Shown: positions 1 through 10,519 of the stretch, piece after piece
How the letters are laid out: each line of letters starts with the position of its first letter
Position numbering within the stretch: position 1 is the stretch's first letter
Assembly: GCA_030142905.1 (NCBI GenBank)
Contig: JASJOG010000507.1
Location: 1 to 64,000, forward strand
Direction: 5' to 3'
Length of the DNA: 64,000 nt
Origin: Heliopora coerulea
Lineage: Eukaryota > Cnidaria > Anthozoa > Scleralcyonacea > Helioporidae
Made by a program: the position numbers and the translations under genes
The notes under the pieces: model-generated
Database searches by the model: none
What the model was told of the DNA's origin: nothing
What the model saw: only the letters and a program-made list of their open reading frames with translations

Positions 1-750
1 AAAACATTTTGATCGACATTACGAAGAATAAAAACAGTACTATCCACTGATACTGAATACCATATCACATCACCCACACTTCGGGACGAACATTTTTAAA
101 AGAATAATATCCATGCCAATTTTGGTGCAATATTTGAATTCAAGAATAATTTAACAGTAAATTTACGCTAAAATAGTTAAACAACGCGTCCCTCGTTTTT
201 CTAATGGGCACTATTCAACTCCGGACTTTGTCTTTGTTGATTATATGTTCACAGAAAATTCGGGGTCGTTGACTAATTGTCAATCATAAAATACCAAGCT
301 TCCTATACAGTTCCTAATGTTACAAGGCTCGTTTTTGTTCTCAGAGACATGAACGACTCTACAAGAACTGGAAAAAAACCTTGGCTTTAAAACAAATACA
401 GATGAATATAGAGTTGGTGCCCTAGTACACTTTCAGTGAAAAAGAATAACGTTTCAACCATAAAAATACATGTAAAAAAACTCGGCTACCCCTCCTATTT
501 CCGTGGGACATTTTTTCCGACTGAAATGTCATTTACATTATTTATTATAGTATTGATAGTGTGTACGTTTTACTTGTTCGATACGAAACATATTTTTGGC
601 CGTTTACAGACTGTAAACGTTTGAGAGATCTACTTTAAGATTTGTTTAAAATGTCGAGATTTGGAGCTTGATTGCTTGCTGTAATAATTCATTTCATGTT
701 GATATATTACTCTAGAAACCAAGAGGAACAGGGGCTAACGTTCTCCTGCC
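1..750. other. No gene recognised
   Basis: AT-rich sequence with only short open frames that resemble nothing known. It may be the 3' flank or UTR of the minus-strand gene whose death-domain exon lies just to the right. Confidence 0.4.
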
Positions 751-863
751 GAGTTAATGAAACAGGAGATTAAATAGTTGGAACTCCACTGCTCGCGTGA
801 GTTTTGTAATTAAGACAAAAAGGAACAAGAAACAATTTGCATAAAGCAATACTAACTTCTCAC

Positions 864-1148
864 TTAATATTTCAATAACATCCTGCCTTTCCAATTCCTG
901 TAGATGTCGAATCAAATTGTCTACCGTGCTCTCTTGCTGAGTTCCCCACTTTTGTAAGAGAGCGTCCGCTGGATTGTCGCACTCTCCTAGATCCTTTATT
1001 ATATCTTTCTTGTACCCCATCAATTCACCCAGAGCACGGAAATCTCTCCTCAGAGGTGACATCACATTCAGCTTCATGCAAATCTTCTCACGTGTCTTAT
1101 GGTCAAGATACCTCACCATATTTGTTTTTTCAGAACTATTTCCAGCGT
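864..1148 (-). CDS. Exon encoding a death domain
   Basis: The minus-strand exon is bounded by an acceptor (GTTTTTAG at 1149-1156) and a donor (GTGAGAAG just below 864). The peptide begins around LDHKTREKICMKLNV and runs through FRALGELMGYK, ADALLQKWG, TVDNLIRHLQELERQDV and IEIL. This six-helix pattern, with a central Trp after LLQ and a final helix ending DVIEIL, fits the death-domain superfamily (MyD88, IRAK, ankyrin or UNC5 type). Death domains make homotypic contacts in cytoplasmic signalling complexes. The exon is probably near the 3' end of a gene whose upstream exons lie at 1.6, 2.5 and 3.9 kb. The fold assignment is by pattern. Linkage to the other exons is inferred from strand and order. 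Confidence 0.65.
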
Positions 1149-1643
1149 CTAAAAACACAATTAATGAAGAAACAAATAAAAAAACCCTCCTTACTGTAAA
1201 GACATTAAAAAAAAGAATTTAGAGATGATGTACCGGTTTGAGGATTACTATAAGTAATGAAACACGCCACCACAACATGTTTGGGAAACTGATTTTGTAG
1301 TTCCCAATTCGGGTAAAAATAAAAAAAATGGCTCACCTGTTAGCAATTTCTCGGTCAATTCAAGCATCGCGGGCGTTTTGGCCTATGAATTGAACGGAGG
1401 AACCACGATGCATTTTGAAATAACCCTTTAATAACTATTTCTAATGGGCGGGAACTTAATAAGGCTTAAGCAAGTTTAGGGCATATGTTATCTTACACAT
1501 CTGCAATTTTAGAAATATTCTACTTTAACGATTTTCATGATTACTTTACTCCAGAAAATAGCGTAGCCCCCAGGGACGGCCAGTATTTTTCTTAGGAAGC
1601 CGAGGCCCTCAGGTAGTTACGCCACTGACCCTATACGTCTTAC

Positions 1644-1837
1644 AGTACTGATAAATCATAGCAGCTACCCAATACCGTACCTCTGACAATGTAATGATCG
1701 GTACTTTATCCAAACGATTGTCGCCAAAATGCGTTCCTTTCTTGCAAGGTAAACGTAAAAAGTACATGTCCTTGTTATTTAGATTGGGAGGACACTCAAA
1801 GCGGTTTTGAACCCAAGACTCAACTCCTGCTCGGAAT
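1644..1837 (-). CDS. Probable internal exon, unknown domain
   Basis: An open stretch on the minus strand lies between an acceptor (GGGTTATAG) and a donor candidate (GTAAGA below 1644; an earlier GTACGG is an alternative). The peptide contains ESWVQNRFECPPNL, MYFLRLPCKKG and VPIITLSE. I do not recognise the domain. It sits between the 2.5-kb exon and the death-domain exon on the same strand, so it may belong to the same transcript. Confidence 0.4.
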
Positions 1838-2475
1838 CTATAACCCATAAAACAGCTTCGTCTAGCTAACTGTTTGGTAAAGAGTAGACTTTTTCTCGTA
1901 AACTCTGCGGCTTAGTTAATTAGATTTATGTAAAATTAAGAACATTTACGAAGTTGTTGTAAGGAAGTGATCAAAAACTGTGCAGCGTACGATATTGTAA
2001 ACTATCTGTTCCGGGTGAATTTTAACTTTTATTATTTTGGAAGGACATTTGAGCCTTGTGCCCTCCCCCCAGAACTGGGGTTGAGCGTTTTGTACTATCT
2101 CTGTCACTGGCATCTCTCTCGAGCGAGACTACATGGAATCGAATTTTGCATATACTGCTTATTCCTCAATAATAAATTAATACTAAGTACTTCAACTTCA
2201 TATCCTGACAAACAGGAAATTCGTTCTCAAATGCCATTCCGGGAATCTTGGGATCATTTGTAAAATACCTTTTCAACATCTACGAATCCTTTCTCGGGTT
2301 TCATGATATTTAATAACTTATTTTCCTAATCTCATGCTGTAATTTAAAATGCAGTAATATTCTCGGAATGGAATAAAATTCTTATTAAAACGAAGCTAGA
2401 AGGCATCTACAAAGCGGGTGTGTTTGAGGACGTTTGGTGGTGTGATTTTTAATGAAATCTGGTTTGTAACCTTAC

Positions 2476-2781
2476 CTGACAGAATCATTCTTCAGGGGTA
2501 AATGTTCTGACTCCGATAGCGGAACACAAAAATAGACCAAGACATCACATGTAAGATTTTCCTGACATGCCTTTCCCCTTACATTAAGGGTCTTTTCCAT
2601 TTCTGCTTTCATGTACAGAGGAGCAACAATAGCCTTCAAACAACTGCTGGATTCCTGAACTTCGTGAACTGCCCACAAAATGGCCACTAAATTTTCCATC
2701 GAGGACTCGTCATAACGAACTCGAATCTCCTCACTCTCTGGCAAACTATCGTGGGAGTGCCGCTTAATCATTTCCAAATTG
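2476..2781 (-). CDS. Probable internal exon, unknown domain
   Basis: The minus-strand exon has a good acceptor (CTTATTTTAG) and a strong donor (CAG then GTAAGG). The roughly 102-residue peptide contains EIRVRYDESSMENLVAILW, a Ser/Cys-rich stretch, and CDVLVYFCVPLSESEHLPL. The alternating hydrophobic pattern suggests a folded alpha/beta region, but I cannot name the family. It is placed between the ZU5-like exon and the death-domain exon on the same strand. Confidence 0.45.
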
Positions 2782-3021
2782 CTAAAATAAGAGTGATGAT
2801 TAGAAACCTCATGTTATGTAAGTAAATGTGAATAAAATCAATTTTGAAAGCCAGGATTATAGTGTGAAAAATCAAACAGCAGTAAAGTTAAATCAACGAG
2901 AGATAAGATCTCAGCAAAAAGCCTTGAAACCATCCAGTGAGTGATGCAGTAACACGACTTAATTCGGGAGCATATGCAGTGAAAATTAAGTTTGCTTAAA
3001 AGAACTCTTGGTTTGAGTGCC

Positions 3022-3611
3022 AATGAACTCGATTTCCATATCTGGAATGCTAACTCCTCGTCATTTGACCGGGTAAGTGAAGCCAAGATGGCCCCCCACG
3101 AAGGACTAAATTGTACGTCGGTTTCAGTACTCTTTGCGGTCTTGTTTATCAGTCCCAGTCCTTTACACGACTTTAATCTTTAAATTTTGTTTTATATAAT
3201 CGACCAATTTTATATAATCGAGTATTTAAAAGGATTCAATATTGCCGTGTGACGTAAGGAGTGAACTAAATTGTTTGAAGATGGTAAACTGACAGTAAAA
3301 AGAGGACGTGCATTTAGCAGTTTCCTAAAGTAATTTTTCGAGGTAATTTTATCACGTTTCTCGTGAGTTTGGCAATTTATTTTCGTGAAAATATGTAACC
3401 TGTAACTCGACTTGATCTTGTCTAAATATGTTTGAAATTCTTAGACTCGTTTTTTCAAGTAATAGTTTGTGAATTTTGACAGAAAACTCTTCAGGAAAGT
3501 GTAAAATATTGCGTGAGAGACTGAGGTACAAATTTATCCTCCATGGGCGGCCGTCTTGGCTTTACATTTTATTGGCCAGTTACCATTCCAGAAATAGAAA
3601 TCTAGTTCACT
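3022..3611. mobile_element. Foldback MITE with ~75-bp terminal inverted repeats
   Basis: The left end (TGAACTCGATTTCCATATCT from about 3024) and the right end read in reverse (TGAACTAGATTTCTATTTCT) match imperfectly over about 75 bp. The match continues into GCCAAGATGGCC on the left and GCCAAGACGGCC on the right. The interior of about 430 bp is non-coding. It is a non-autonomous inverted-repeat element lying in an intron of the minus-strand gene. No clean target-site duplication was found and the family is not assigned. Confidence 0.6.
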
Positions 3612-3902
3612 ATTGAGAGCAGTTTAGCGGATGGCGCTGAATTAAGCATTCGCGGGCTCAATTCAACTAATCCTAACCCTCATCCTAACAGGTCTGTGTT
3701 TCGTTAGCGTTCGCTAAACGGCATTCTTGCAGAACCCTTGAAGTAATGAAGAATGGCGCTTACAATTTTTCAATATCTCATTTCGCTGATTTTAACTGTT
3801 CATTTCGAGAAACTGTTGCAAAGAAGAAATTACAAGAAAATGACTCCGAACGCTAATGTACAAACCATGTGAAGAATTTCAATAATTTTCATGCTTACTT
3901 AC

Positions 3903-4164
3903 AAAAATGTTTTACACAAAAAGTTATCTTCACTGTTCCCTTTTGAATACGCTCTATTGTGCCATTTGCGCCATCAGTTACGTTCTTCCATTTGTTTACG
4001 CCATGAGTATCTTTATAACTTTGTAACATCACTCCATATTCAGAATTAAAGGGTAATGTCTGTCCAACTGGAAGGAAATTCTCATCCACATCATTCACAT
4101 GCTTATGGCAGTAATCCAGTTCTACTTTCACTGGTTTAAGGAATTCTTTATCTTGCCCAGAAAA
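3903..4164 (-). CDS. Exon encoding a ZU5-like region
   Basis: The minus-strand open stretch ends at a strong donor (GTAAGT). The peptide runs from a conserved-looking LKPVKVELDYCHKH through NFLPVGQTLP, NKWKNVTD and GTIERI to VKITFCVKHF. Proline-valine strands, a K/D-W-x-x-V-T/S-D element and a terminal V-x-H-F resemble the C-terminal half of ZU5 domains (ankyrin, UNC5, PIDD). ZU5 is frequently paired with a death domain, and a death-domain exon lies about 3 kb downstream on the same strand. The acceptor is not clear. The domain call is by pattern and moderate. Confidence 0.45.
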
Positions 4165-4322
4165 CACACCGGTTTATCAAGAATCCTGGTCCTGGTATCT
4201 AGTAATAGAGTCGCTGGAAAAACCTAAAAAATTAAACATCGAAGAAGTAGCAGTTTCAAAATCAACTGGAGCTTTTGACGCAATAGCTTTCCTTCCCCAG
4301 GTATTTTGCAAGGTTCAAAACC

Positions 4323-4325
<3 letters not shown>

Positions 4326-4357
<32 letters not shown>
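4326..4357. repeat. (TA)n microsatellite
   Basis: Pure AT dinucleotide run of about 32 bp, about 90 bp left of the hammerhead-bearing foldback element. Confidence 0.95.
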
Positions 4358-4360
<3 letters not shown>

Positions 4361-4467
4361 GCAAAAGCAAAAGTGTATCATACAAGAAACACAGTTGACG
4401 ATTGGTTTGAGAGTGCTCGATACCATGTAGGTAGAGCGAAATAACTTTAATAAAGTTAGAAGAGCGT

Positions 4468-4512
4468 TTGCTACTCGGAGTTTCACGTGTCTACAACACG
4501 ATCATCAGGGAA
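4468..4512 (-). ncRNA. Degenerate hammerhead ribozyme copy (left arm)
   Basis: On the minus strand the core CTGATGA (4502-4508), a CGTGT/ACACG helix, GAAAC and GTA before the cleavage position are all present, as in the right-arm copy. The four bases preceding the core are TTCC instead of TTGC, so helix I with the downstream GCAA is mostly lost. Probably inactive. Confidence 0.45.
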
Positions 4513-4868
4513 CTGACAGTTCGCTTCTACTATTCATTTACATAATGTGGGTCAAATTGTCTAAAATTAACTGTGATGCTGTAAAGCCCTCAATCAGCTG
4601 GCCAGCGAATTATAATATGTATGTCTGCATGAAGGGAATAGTTCAGATCTTTTGTTCAGCAAGTTTTTCTTGTTTGATTTCAGAAAAAATGTTTATCCCG
4701 AAATCAAACAAGAAAAACTTGCTGAACAAAAGATCTGAACTATTCTCTTCATGCAGACACAGATATTATAATTCGCTGGCCAGCTGATTACTGGCACTAC
4801 AGCATCACAGTTAATTTTAGACAATTTGACCAATATTATGTAAATGAATAGTAGAAGCGAACTGTCAG

Positions 4869-4913
4869 TTGCCTGATGATCGTGTTGTAGACACGTGAAA
4901 CTCCGAGTAGCAA
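4869..4913 (+). ncRNA. Hammerhead ribozyme motif (right arm)
   Basis: CTGATGA is at 4873-4879. Helix II is CGTGT (4881-4885) with ACACG (4891-4895), and GAAAC starts at 4897. A short helix III is ACT-CCG-AGT, and the predicted cleavage site is after A4909 (GTA). Helix I pairs TTGC (4869-4872) with GCAA (4910-4913). The conserved G-C closing pair of helix II next to the core is replaced by T-T (4880/4896), which should weaken catalysis. Motif order is that of a type I hammerhead. Confidence 0.6.
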
Positions 4914-4930
4914 ACGCTCTTCTAACTTTA

Positions 4931-6223
4931 TTAACCCTATTCTGGGTGTGGGTAGGTAAAACTACCTACCCCTGACGAGTTTTTTAAATATTTTCTCAAC
5001 GCCATCAAACTTGAGGCTGGTGTTCCGTGACTTTTAATATTTTTTTATGAGAACGATTTCCTGAAAGTCTAGATTGGTATCTACAACTCTATTGTGAGAT
5101 ATAGGCCATTGCTCGAAACTACCCCTTACAAATTTCCGTGTCTAAAAAAATAAAATTTGGAAAAAATCTAAATTTCCATAAAAAACTAACCGCTAATGAT
5201 ATCGACTTGAAACTTTGACCAGTTGTTAACCACTCAACTTAGATTTGTTTGACGTGAAAAAATTGTGTCAATGATGTCATGACGTTATTATGACGTCATT
5301 TCCTGTTTTTTATCTGATTTTTTCAATACCTGTTCGATTTTTTCCAATTATCTCACGCTCGCATGATGCGCAGTGGTTGATTTTTGACATTGGAATAGCT
5401 ATATGTTCCAAAAAAGTGCCTGGAAAATTTCAAGGTGTTTCCTTGATCAGAACGTGAGATATTCACTTCCGTTTTCGTTGGCCGATATTCAAATTTTTCA
5501 CTTTTTCAATAGCATTTGTTACTGAAACTGTAACTTTATAATCAACGAAGGATAGATGATATTTATTTTGAATTTTCATCAGCTATTTGACATGGCGTCA
5601 GTTTTCAGTTGCACCATTGTTGTTTATTTATTGTTGTTCGTTTTGGCGCCTCATAGACCCATAAAACAGCCCCACATAGCACTGTATACGGTAATATGAT
5701 GTTGAACTTATCATCCACGATAGCCTAAGTTGCCATGATAAGCAAATGAATGGTATTTGACAAGATTTTTTACATAAGGTATAGTGTATGGAAAAACGAA
5801 CCATAATTTTCATTTCGGTAACAATGTCTAAGCTTCTGCTATTTGTTGTTAGTGTCTCCATGGCAACAAAATAAGCTTACATCAGCAAATTTGTATAAAA
5901 CAGTCTTTTCATACATCCAAAGCACCTTAGCATCATTGTGGATGAGAATAAGTAGGAGTAATAAAGTCAAACGAGAGACAACAAAAGTTAGGCGATTTTT
6001 GCAGAATTTTCACACTTACGGCGCTTCAATGAATGAAGTCTGCTGACGTAAGCAATAAATGCAAATTTTTTTTTTCACAGAATAAAAGCTCTTGCCCTGG
6101 ACAATCAGCACGCAAAATATTAATGAAAACCAACAAGCGGTTCAGGAGATAGATGGGGTAGGTAGTTTTACCTACCTCCGCCCAGAATAGGGGGTACTCG
6201 GACCCCGCCCAGAATAAGGTTAA
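4931..6223. mobile_element. piggyBac-type non-autonomous element, TTAA-flanked
   Basis: The element is bounded by TTAA at 4931-4934 and 6220-6223. Ends are CCCTATTCTGGG on the left and CCCAGAATAAGG on the right, i.e. inverted. A second inner pair, GGGTAGGTAAAACTACC on the left and GGTAGGTAGTTTTACC on the right, is itself almost palindromic. The TTAA duplication plus CCYTATTCTGG ends are diagnostic of piggyBac. No transposase frame survives in the 1.3-kb interior, so it is a MITE. The left TTAA lies inside the last bases of the hammerhead palindrome, so it inserted at or after the end of that element. Confidence 0.75.
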
Positions 6224-6486
6224 ATTCGACTTATTCTGGCACAGCATTCTCAAAGCGATCGTAGACCACTCCTTCCCGTGGACTGGAGGACCCACCGTGA
6301 ACCGACCTGCAATCAGTCTAACTCACTTGAATGAACCCTCAATCTTAATTAGTAAGTACTTTTTGACTTAAGCCATGTGAGTAAGTTATAATGTTTTGAA
6401 TAAGGCAATTCTGCTTTTAAATTTAAAGAAAGTCGTTGAAAGTATGCTCAAGTGATAGACAAATTTTCAAAATTTTTAATCATTAC

Positions 6487-6655
6487 CTTGGCCTTCCTCA
6501 TCAATTGTAGTGGCTCCAGGAAACCGTTTAAGAAGCTCTTCACATTCTCTCGGGGAATTTGCCACCTCTGGACCAGATAGAATTTCCGCATCACGATCAA
6601 CCTCTACCTTAAGAGCTGGGGGGCTAAATGGATCCCAGTTTGACCAGCACCAAAG
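6487..6655 (-). CDS. Exon fragment of a PNP/UDP-phosphorylase-like domain
   Basis: The minus-strand peptide contains VEVDRDAEILSGPEV, ECEELLKRFPGATTID and EEGQG, then a donor (GTAATG). It aligns by eye with the PNP-like gene at 32.4-33.1 kb, which has VKVHRDAVIL, SEELLKQFPEATAI and EGQG before a donor in the same position. The preceding conserved half of the domain is not found upstream, and the following exon (expected VYAA-type) is not found downstream, where the piggyBac-type element sits. It is either an isolated exon of a larger gene or a gene fragment. Confidence 0.5.
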
Positions 6656-7539
6656 GAGTGTGAAACCTCTAGGGCAGTGTCCCTGGCACTTCCCAGAGAA
6701 ATCTTTTATATTTTAAAGCTACAAGATTCTATATCCTGGATTTTGAGAGACATTTTAACAAAAACCATGAAGATCACAAGCAGGGTCAAATAATGATTTT
6801 TAGTCCATCTCATCTTTATACATAACAATTCAAAAAGGTCTTATAACCGTTTTTGTTATCATTAACCAATATTGAGTGGTGAGCTGCTAAAATGAATGTG
6901 TTATACAAGTGGAATAATTGACAATCTAGATTTTCTATCTAGCTGAGAAAATTTAACAAATTTCTTACGCTGCCAAAGTAAACCAAGCCTGAGTCCAAAC
7001 CTAGTATGAGTTCAAGACTAAAAACATTACAGGACTCTAGAATGACAGATTTTCCAACAAGAATTTATATAACTGGATAATCTCAACACACAAAATGAAT
7101 GTTGCAGTTGAAATCTACAGTAAGCTGTCATTACATTAGGGAAATGTATGCAATAAGACAGGTTATGGGATATCCTAGAATAGATGATGTGCTAGCTTAC
7201 TACAGCTTGCAACTGGCGACGTTCTTACTAAGCAAACATTAAAATTGAATACGTCATCCTGAGTACTCTGAAGATTCCTCTAGCTTAGAAAAGTTCTACC
7301 AGTGACTGCAGCCTTTTCAAACTTTCTTATCTTTTAACTGTGCTGAAAAGTGTAGGGGCTAAAGCCACCAGCCCCTCCCTCTGTGTGGGCTTTGGAACAA
7401 AGGCATGACTTAAACTCAGTGTATGAAGTTCACTCCAGGGTAAGTTACCTATGCCATTTCCACGTCAACAAAAATTCATTTACAAACATTTGGGTCTTCA
7501 TTTTGAAGAAAAAAAAGTGAAAAGCAACAAATGTTTTAC

Positions 7540-7661
7540 CTAGCCCCAAGTTGGTCGACCTCTGTCGCAGCTTTTAGTATTTTGAATCGATGGCCAAAAG
7601 CACTGATGCCAATTTCTTTGAGTTCACTGTCTCCCATGTGAGAAAGAACACTCCATGTGAC
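7540..7661 (-). CDS. SAM domain exon, C-terminal half
   Basis: The exon has acceptor TTTGTGTAG and donor GTAAAA. The peptide contains LSHMGDSELKEIGISAFGHR followed by FKILKAATEV, the typical helix 4-5 signature of SAM domains (LKELGI, then GHR, then KILKA). It joins in phase with the exon at 8067-8152 to complete one SAM domain. SAM domains oligomerise or recruit partners in cytoplasmic signalling proteins. Confidence 0.7.
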
Positions 7662-8066
7662 CTACACAAATGGAATGAAATTAGTGGTGCTTAGAAGGTG
7701 AAACAGAAGATATTACAGTAAACAGTATAGCAGCTAGAGACATTGGCTAGTAAACATGTTTGATATAGGATGGATAATTCTTGCAAAAAGTAGACCAAGT
7801 GGAGTGTATTCCATTATCATTTAAGGTACTGAGCATGTTCTTAGCATAAGCTTTAAACTATCATAGGATCTTAACCCCCTTGTCAGAAATATTTGAGGCT
7901 ATAGCCCCTTTTTTTGCAACCCTTGGCAAGAAATTGATCAAAATATAGTAACTGCAGGAACAACCACCATGCTAACAAAACAACACCAGTCATTAAAATT
8001 ACAATGGCAGCGATAGCAGCAACCACAGAAGTAGTGGTCAGTAAAACGAGTGAGTGAAGAACAAAC

Positions 8067-8152
8067 CTGCTCCTGTTGAAAGATATCATTCAGATAAGAA
8101 AGTTGCAGACTACTTAAATACTGGCCAACATCCACACAAGGACCTGAACCAT
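8067..8152 (-). CDS. SAM domain exon, N-terminal half
   Basis: The exon has acceptor TTAATCTTCAG and donor GTTTGT. The peptide contains VDVGQYLSSLQLSYLNDIFQ, matching helices 1-2 of a SAM domain (xVxxWLxxLxLxxYxxxF pattern). Splicing is phase 0 to the next exon 405 bp away. Upstream exons were not identified, so the start of this gene is unknown. Confidence 0.65.
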
Positions 8153-9560
8153 CTGAAGATTAAATATGCAAAATAATGTGGTTAGACCAGATGAATAAAT
8201 GAATTAATACATGTTGATTGCTAATTTGACAGATCCATAGATCCCAATAAGCACCACAGTAAAAATAAACTTCAAATAAATCTTTTAAATAGTATACATG
8301 TTTTGGCAAGACTTAGACACTGCAATAAATTATTTTTTTATATTAAGAACATTAAGAACAAAACAGAAGTTTTGTCCTTGGAGAAAAGGGAGGATATGTG
8401 ACGATATATTTAAGGGACAAGTTAATATTGGGTTAATATTTTAGTTAAACTAACTAGTAATGCGGTGTGACCTTCAAGTAGCGTGAAAACAACATATTTC
8501 AGCGGGGGAAAACATAGCTTGTAACAGTGAAGACGTTTGACGAAGTGGAGAAATAAATTTGTGTTTACAATCTGGAGGTAAATCATCCACTGTATTGATA
8601 TCTGCAGTAAGAGTAACTTACCGTTTTATCGAAGAACTTAAGCTAAATCTGTCGTATATCAAGACTGTAAACTAGACACACTCCTACAAATATAAAAATA
8701 AATAATATAGGTAAAACCTCTTTGCATGATTACCTGAAAATTTGATAAAAATGCCCAGTTCACTGCAGTTTTCCCTGGTATGTTGTCAGTTCGTTTCTTT
8801 TAATCTGAAATAAACAGGTAATGACACCGTCTAATCTTAATGGTAAATATTTTTCAACCACTTTTTTGAGTAACATTAAAATTCGATCCATGCATTTGAA
8901 AGTGATGTAATTCACCTTCCCGCTTTTTCACGCGTGTACATTTTAGAAATTTTTCAGACCCACACTTCGCCTTAATCCTCGGTAAAACTTTTGTCGGTCT
9001 TTCTTGCATTCAGCACTTATATTATTCCAGTGTTGACTTGTAACTAATCTTTATCGATTTTATGAAAGTAGATATTCGTTCGGTAAAAACTACAACACAC
9101 GTTTCCATTTAAATTGCGCTATGTTGACAATTTAAGAAGAAATGTAAAGGTTGTAAATATTCTCGACGAGAGACCTAAAAGACATCATACCTCTACATTT
9201 CTAACTTTTTTTTGTTTGATTTTGAAGCTAAATTGTTTTACAAAATAAAACCCAAAGCCACATGGTTTGAAACTTCTTTAAAACCAACAATACCACTATT
9301 ACTCTACAGTTGTCGTTTGATACGCTATTAAGTCAACTCAAAGAAGTTCTTTGCAGACATTTTTATCACCCGGTATAAGATTGAAAAGAATGCTCCAGAG
9401 GGTTCCTCTTGGTTTCAAACCTATTTCATCTCATTTATAACTTTATTTTCCATTAGTAAACAAAATATGTTCCATATGTGGTATATAAATCTATTACTTA
9501 TGAAACTTCTCTGTAGCTAAGGGCAACGTCTGCTTTCATGGCTTTGCGCTCATGGTTTAT
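8153..9560. other. No gene recognised
   Basis: AT-rich sequence, probably intron or 5' flank of the SAM-domain gene. No convincing exon or repeat boundary was seen. Confidence 0.4.
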
Positions 9561-9566
9561 ACTACA

Positions 9567-9608
9567 TATGCTGTAACCGCGAAAAGTCACCATCGTTTTT
9601 TTCACTCT
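9567..9608 (+). repeat. 42-bp direct repeat, copy 1
   Basis: The block from TATGCTGTAACCGCG to TTTCACTCT is repeated with one or two changes at about 9933-9973. The two copies flank the tRNA-like sequence. Confidence 0.8.
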
Positions 9609-9641
9609 TATATCGAATTTGCACCTTAGCTCACCATTTCA

Positions 9642-9714
9642 GTCACGGTAGCTCAATGGTTAGAGCGTCTAACCGGTCATCATCAGGTTGCGGGTTCGAT
9701 CCCCGTCTGGGGCT
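9642..9714 (+). tRNA. tRNA-like sequence (pseudogene or SINE head)
   Basis: An A box (TAGCTCAATGGTTAGAG) and B box (GGTTCGATCC) are present, with a D arm GCTC/GAGC, a T arm GCGGG/CCCGT and a near-complete acceptor stem (GTCACGG with CTGGGGC, one mismatch). The anticodon stem does not pair, so a functional tRNA is unlikely. More likely it is a tRNA pseudogene or the head of a tRNA-derived SINE. Confidence 0.55.
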
Positions 9715-9932
9715 CAGAAATCATTTTCTGAGTATCGAGCTTGAAGATCGTTCATCTACAATACTAGTTTTAATGTCACGAAAACTTGGTTGTATGTTTT
9801 TCGTTTCTGTAGAATTTTATTCTTAACGTCAGTCTCACTAACGTTAGCAAATTTTAGCTTTCAGAAGTCTATTGTAGCCATATGTCATATTCCATCTGTT
9901 TAAAGCAAACTTTGACCATAATAAACACTAAA

Positions 9933-9973
9933 TATGCTATAACCGCGAAAAGTCACCATCGTTTTTTTCACTC
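9933..9973 (+). repeat. 42-bp direct repeat, copy 2
   Basis: Second copy of the repeat at 9567-9608, 366 bp downstream. It extends slightly further left in similar form. Confidence 0.8.
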
Positions 9974-10135
9974 TTTCTCTTACAGCTCATTTTTTCAAAT
10001 ATGACACTCAGAGTCGATTCAAGGGGTTTTTTATAGCGAGTGATCAATTATGTCATAACCCCACTTTTTTTCATCCATAAATCATTACCCACTTCACTTT
10101 TTCATCTTTCAAAATCAAATAATTGACACAATCAT

Positions 10136-10400
10136 ATGATTCTTTGCTATGACCCTATGGATTGCGACAAAGCATCCTCGGCAGCGCAGAGCCGTTTGGA
10201 CTTCAGCGAAGCGCAAAGTACTAACAAACGAGCAGGGGAGGAGGATGCACAGGAAAAAACCAAGGGTATTGGTGGGAAAAGCGAGCAAAGCGAGCGATGG
10301 CCCTTGGTTTTAAGGGAACAATCCCCATATGATCATAATAGCACGGCACCAATCCCTAAAAATCCCCATATGATCACGGCATTTTAAACAGCTGTTGTGA
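10136..10400. other. GC-richer hairpin block at the edge of the virus-like island
   Basis: It contains an inverted repeat AAAACCAAGGG (10256-10266) with CCCTTGGTTTT (10301-10311), an internal GCGAGC-rich stretch, and a direct repeat of AATCCCCATATGATCA. Composition differs from the AT-rich genes that follow. It could be part of the island's end or a separate repeat. The open frame across it looks fortuitous. Confidence 0.4.
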
Positions 10401-10519
10401 ATAGAATCATGGACTTCGAGGGTTGATAGAAGCGTAATTTATGGCTGTCAAGGCGTGATCTCTTAGAACAGTTTTCATTCTAAAGGATCCTGTAATGAAC
10501 TCTTTTAAAATATGATACT

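Larger units (their letters stand above)
4448..4933. mobile_element. Near-perfect palindrome carrying inverted hammerhead motifs (Penelope-like remnant)
   Basis: The sequence from 4448 reads, in reverse complement, almost the same as that ending at 4933, with the dyad centre near 4690. Both arms contain the string CTGATGATCGTGTTGTAGAC, which is part of a hammerhead-type core. Hammerhead ribozymes in animal genomes are characteristic of the terminal repeats (pLTRs) of Penelope-like retroelements, so this looks like two pLTR-like pieces joined head to head. A (TA)n run lies close on the left and a piggyBac-type MITE is inserted at its right edge. Confidence 0.65.

Noticed and set aside
10136..10387. 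83-codon open frame as a gene of the virus-like island
   Set aside because: Lies in a hairpin-rich GC block, lacks the TATAAT-type motif before the ATG and resembles no protein.
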